Assembly: GCF_028389875.1 (NCBI RefSeq)
Contig: NC_084668.1
Span: 16,139,993-16,203,992, forward strand
Source: Rhea pennata
Taxonomy: Eukaryota; Chordata; Aves; Rheiformes; Rheidae
Reading direction: 5' to 3'
DNA length: 64,000 nucleotides
In this document: piece after piece, positions 61,758 through 64,000 of the stretch
Position numbering within the stretch: the first letter of the stretch is position 1
Layout of the letters: each line of letters opens with the position of its first letter
Position numbers and translations under genes: made by a program
Notes under the pieces: generated by a model
Told to the model about the DNA's origin: nothing
The model's input: only the letters and a program-made list of their open reading frames with translations
Database searches by the model: none

Positions 61758-64000
61758 CTAAAACACAAAACCAAAATTACACAATTATTGAGGTTGTCAA
61801 AATGATGTAAAGCAGCCAACTCTTCACTGTCAACAGGCAATTTAACTATTACTCTATCAGATAACCAACAGATAAGATTGCATATGCAGATATGACATGA
61901 AAAACAGACATTGGCCCCAAAGTCTCTCCAAGCTGAAGGCAAAATATGTACGTATGTATTACATATACATACTTTCAGATGGCACAAAAGCCAAGTTAAG
62001 TTAAACATTCTAGTAGACTTAAGCTGACTTTAGTCTCCACCTATACCCCCAAATTATGCTTTGTAGCTTTATTATCCAAATTGCTCTACTACCTAGGATA
62101 TCCACTACTCTAAGTATTTAAAATATAATTGTATTTTCACAGGTTCCTCTGTCTAGGGTTTAAAAGTTCTATGTTCAGAACAGTGTATTTGAGAAACTCA
62201 GGAAACACCACCTACATCTAGAGGCTTCAACATTTGCTTGATATAAATTAGAAATTGTCATTTTCTAGCATTTTTCACCAAAATGCAAGAGCATTACAAG
62301 ATTGTTCTAGCACCCCTGGGGAAAAAAAAAAGCCTCAGCAGGAGTTAAGCTAAATCAATTTTTAACATATACACTATAATTTATTGTAGTTACATACAAG
62401 ATTCCCAGAAAATTAGAAATATAAGGGGGACAGTCAGGAAGAAATCCAGTCTATCAGGGTATCTTGAACATGAGCCAACTTAAAAAAAAAAAAACTAATT
62501 AAGAACCAATTAAAGTAATCTTTCTTTAGGATATGATTATGGAGCGTAACAGGAGAAACCCAAAGACTTATTCCGAAGTAGCAGACACGGAGATTTGTTT
62601 GCAAGACAGCCTATCACAAAAATTCAGATTTGTAACACAAGAACGTAGAAGATGACTCCCTAATTTCTTAAGCATGTAAGCCAATAACTGCTCATTGCCA
62701 CCAGTTAGGGAGATGCCAGTCTTTCCTCCCTTTTCCTGACTGCACAGGATCATTCATTCTTCTGACTCAGAGCTAGATCTACTCTTTTCCCCATTTCTCC
62801 AAGTCTATTCAAGGAGTTAAACCAACAAAACACAGCTTCCCCCCACCTCCACCCCTTCTTAGCATTAATTTTCTCTTGGTCTGCTTCCTTACCAGAGTGC
62901 CAAATGAGCCCTAAAGCCCGCACAGGGCAGTGGTGGGAGTGCACAGCTGAGCACCCACCTTTCAGCACCAGCCACACACTAGAATCCCTTGCTTGTATAT
63001 TCTTGCAGTTTTCTAGCTAACAACAAATTAATTACAATCTTCAAAGGGGGTACTGAGCACACGGACAAAACTTACAGGTTGATACTCTTCGACATTAAAA
63101 GCCCTTTTGGAAAAATGTCTCTAACAAAGTCTCTTAAACTAAATTGCACTGGATAAAGACAGGATACTTCATGGACTAATAACTAAAGAGGCAGCAAGAA
63201 CAGGGCAGGAATCTTTCTCATAATAGGGAAAGCAAGTGGACCCCTGATCCGATGATTATAGCTATTTTATAAAAACATCTAAAACACTAGAGTCTTCCAC
63301 AGCAAAGCAGAAACATTCTGTAATTTCTCCAAAAAAAAAAAAAAAATCACTGTTATACCACTCTGTAAATTCAGATTCTTCTTTCTAATTATTTAATAGT
63401 TAGGAATATCTTACAGTTTTAACCATTTACCATTCTCCTATACAGTATTTTTGCATTTGTTTTGCCTTTAATTATTAAACGGACTACCACATATGTTCAC
63501 TGTGGAAAAACTGTATTTCTGCATGTAAAAGTAATTTCAGTTAAGTAGATCTTTCTTTTTGAGTCTCTGGAATCATGCCTTTTACATACTCATTCCATGA
63601 AACAGCCTTTTTGAACAGCTTTCATTTCACCAGTGGAATTCAAAAGCTCCCAGTACTCATGGCAGGACCTGCAAAGCTCACATTTTTCAGAAAGAAAACT
63701 GCACTTTAGAGCCACATAAAGTTTTCCCTTAGATACTGCCTGACCTTTACCTACATAACATCCGAGTCCAAGTACTACTGTATGACTGGAGCTCTGTAAT
63801 AACCAAGAGGAGACTAGACTCCTACGACCGACACCGAAGCCCCCACCAGCCTCGCTTCCCCATCAGAAACCTGTTCAGTTTAAGAACTTTTACTGCTAGT
63901 GCTGGCTCCAGTCACCTGATGCCACCACCTGTCCCCAGTGGGAGACAGAAAATCTACTAAAGCTTCTGTTGCTCCTAAACAGCATTGGAGGATTGTGAGG
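61758..64000 (-). other. MAP3K2: Upstream MAP3K2 intron or flank, nothing recognised
   Basis: About 2.2 kb of AT-rich sequence runs to the edge without a CpG island, so the MAP3K2 promoter is probably beyond the window. A modestly GC-rich patch lies near 62840-62970. No second gene was seen; in human the next gene is PROC. Confidence 0.5.

Overview
The window is vertebrate, almost certainly bird, nuclear DNA. Both genes are intron-rich with GT-AG introns, their proteins are close to the human orthologues, and the interspersed repeats are CR1-type LINEs, CR1-related relics, MIR relics and a tRNA-Ile-headed SINE with a CR1 tail. SINEs of that last kind are known from the zebra finch lineage, which hints at a songbird, but this was judged by eye.

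Two protein-coding genes lie head-to-tail on the minus strand. MAP3K2 (MEKK2), at 61691 down to 33637, has its complete coding sequence in 16 coding exons: 1872 nt, 623 residues. Its upstream promoter and untranslated exons lie beyond the right edge. ERCC3 (XPB), at 25508 down to 2892, is complete in 15 coding exons: 2343 nt, 780 residues. I joined the exons by splice sites, reading phase and recalled human homology; every phase closes and no frameshift or premature stop was seen. The gene order matches human 2q14.3.

Layout. 1-2891: ERCC3 3' UTR and downstream flank. 2892-25508: ERCC3 coding exons and introns, with a SINE, two CR1-type relics and homopolymers in the introns. About 24750-25850: CpG-rich ERCC3 promoter region with a perfect CRE palindrome and an ETS-type site. 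About 25640-33636: AT-rich, no coding exon recognised, probably mostly a long MAP3K2 3' UTR, with a (TG)n array and one GC-rich patch. 33637-61691: MAP3K2, whose introns hold a fairly fresh 3' CR1 fragment, a roughly 1.1 kb decayed CR1/L3-like LINE, another reverse-oriented CR1-type relic, three MIR relics and several long homopolymers. 61692-64000: sequence upstream of the start codon, probably the rest of an upstream intron.

The genes have separate jobs: ERCC3 is the TFIIH translocase for transcription and nucleotide-excision repair, and MAP3K2 is a MAPK kinase kinase feeding ERK5 and JNK signalling. The link between them is positional, since the MAP3K2 transcript runs towards the ERCC3 promoter. 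I found no new molecular system. The most useful observations are the four-nucleotide first coding segment of MAP3K2, the tRNA/CR1 SINE, the CR1 insertion 54 bp from a MAP3K2 splice donor, and the MAP3K2-ERCC3 junction.
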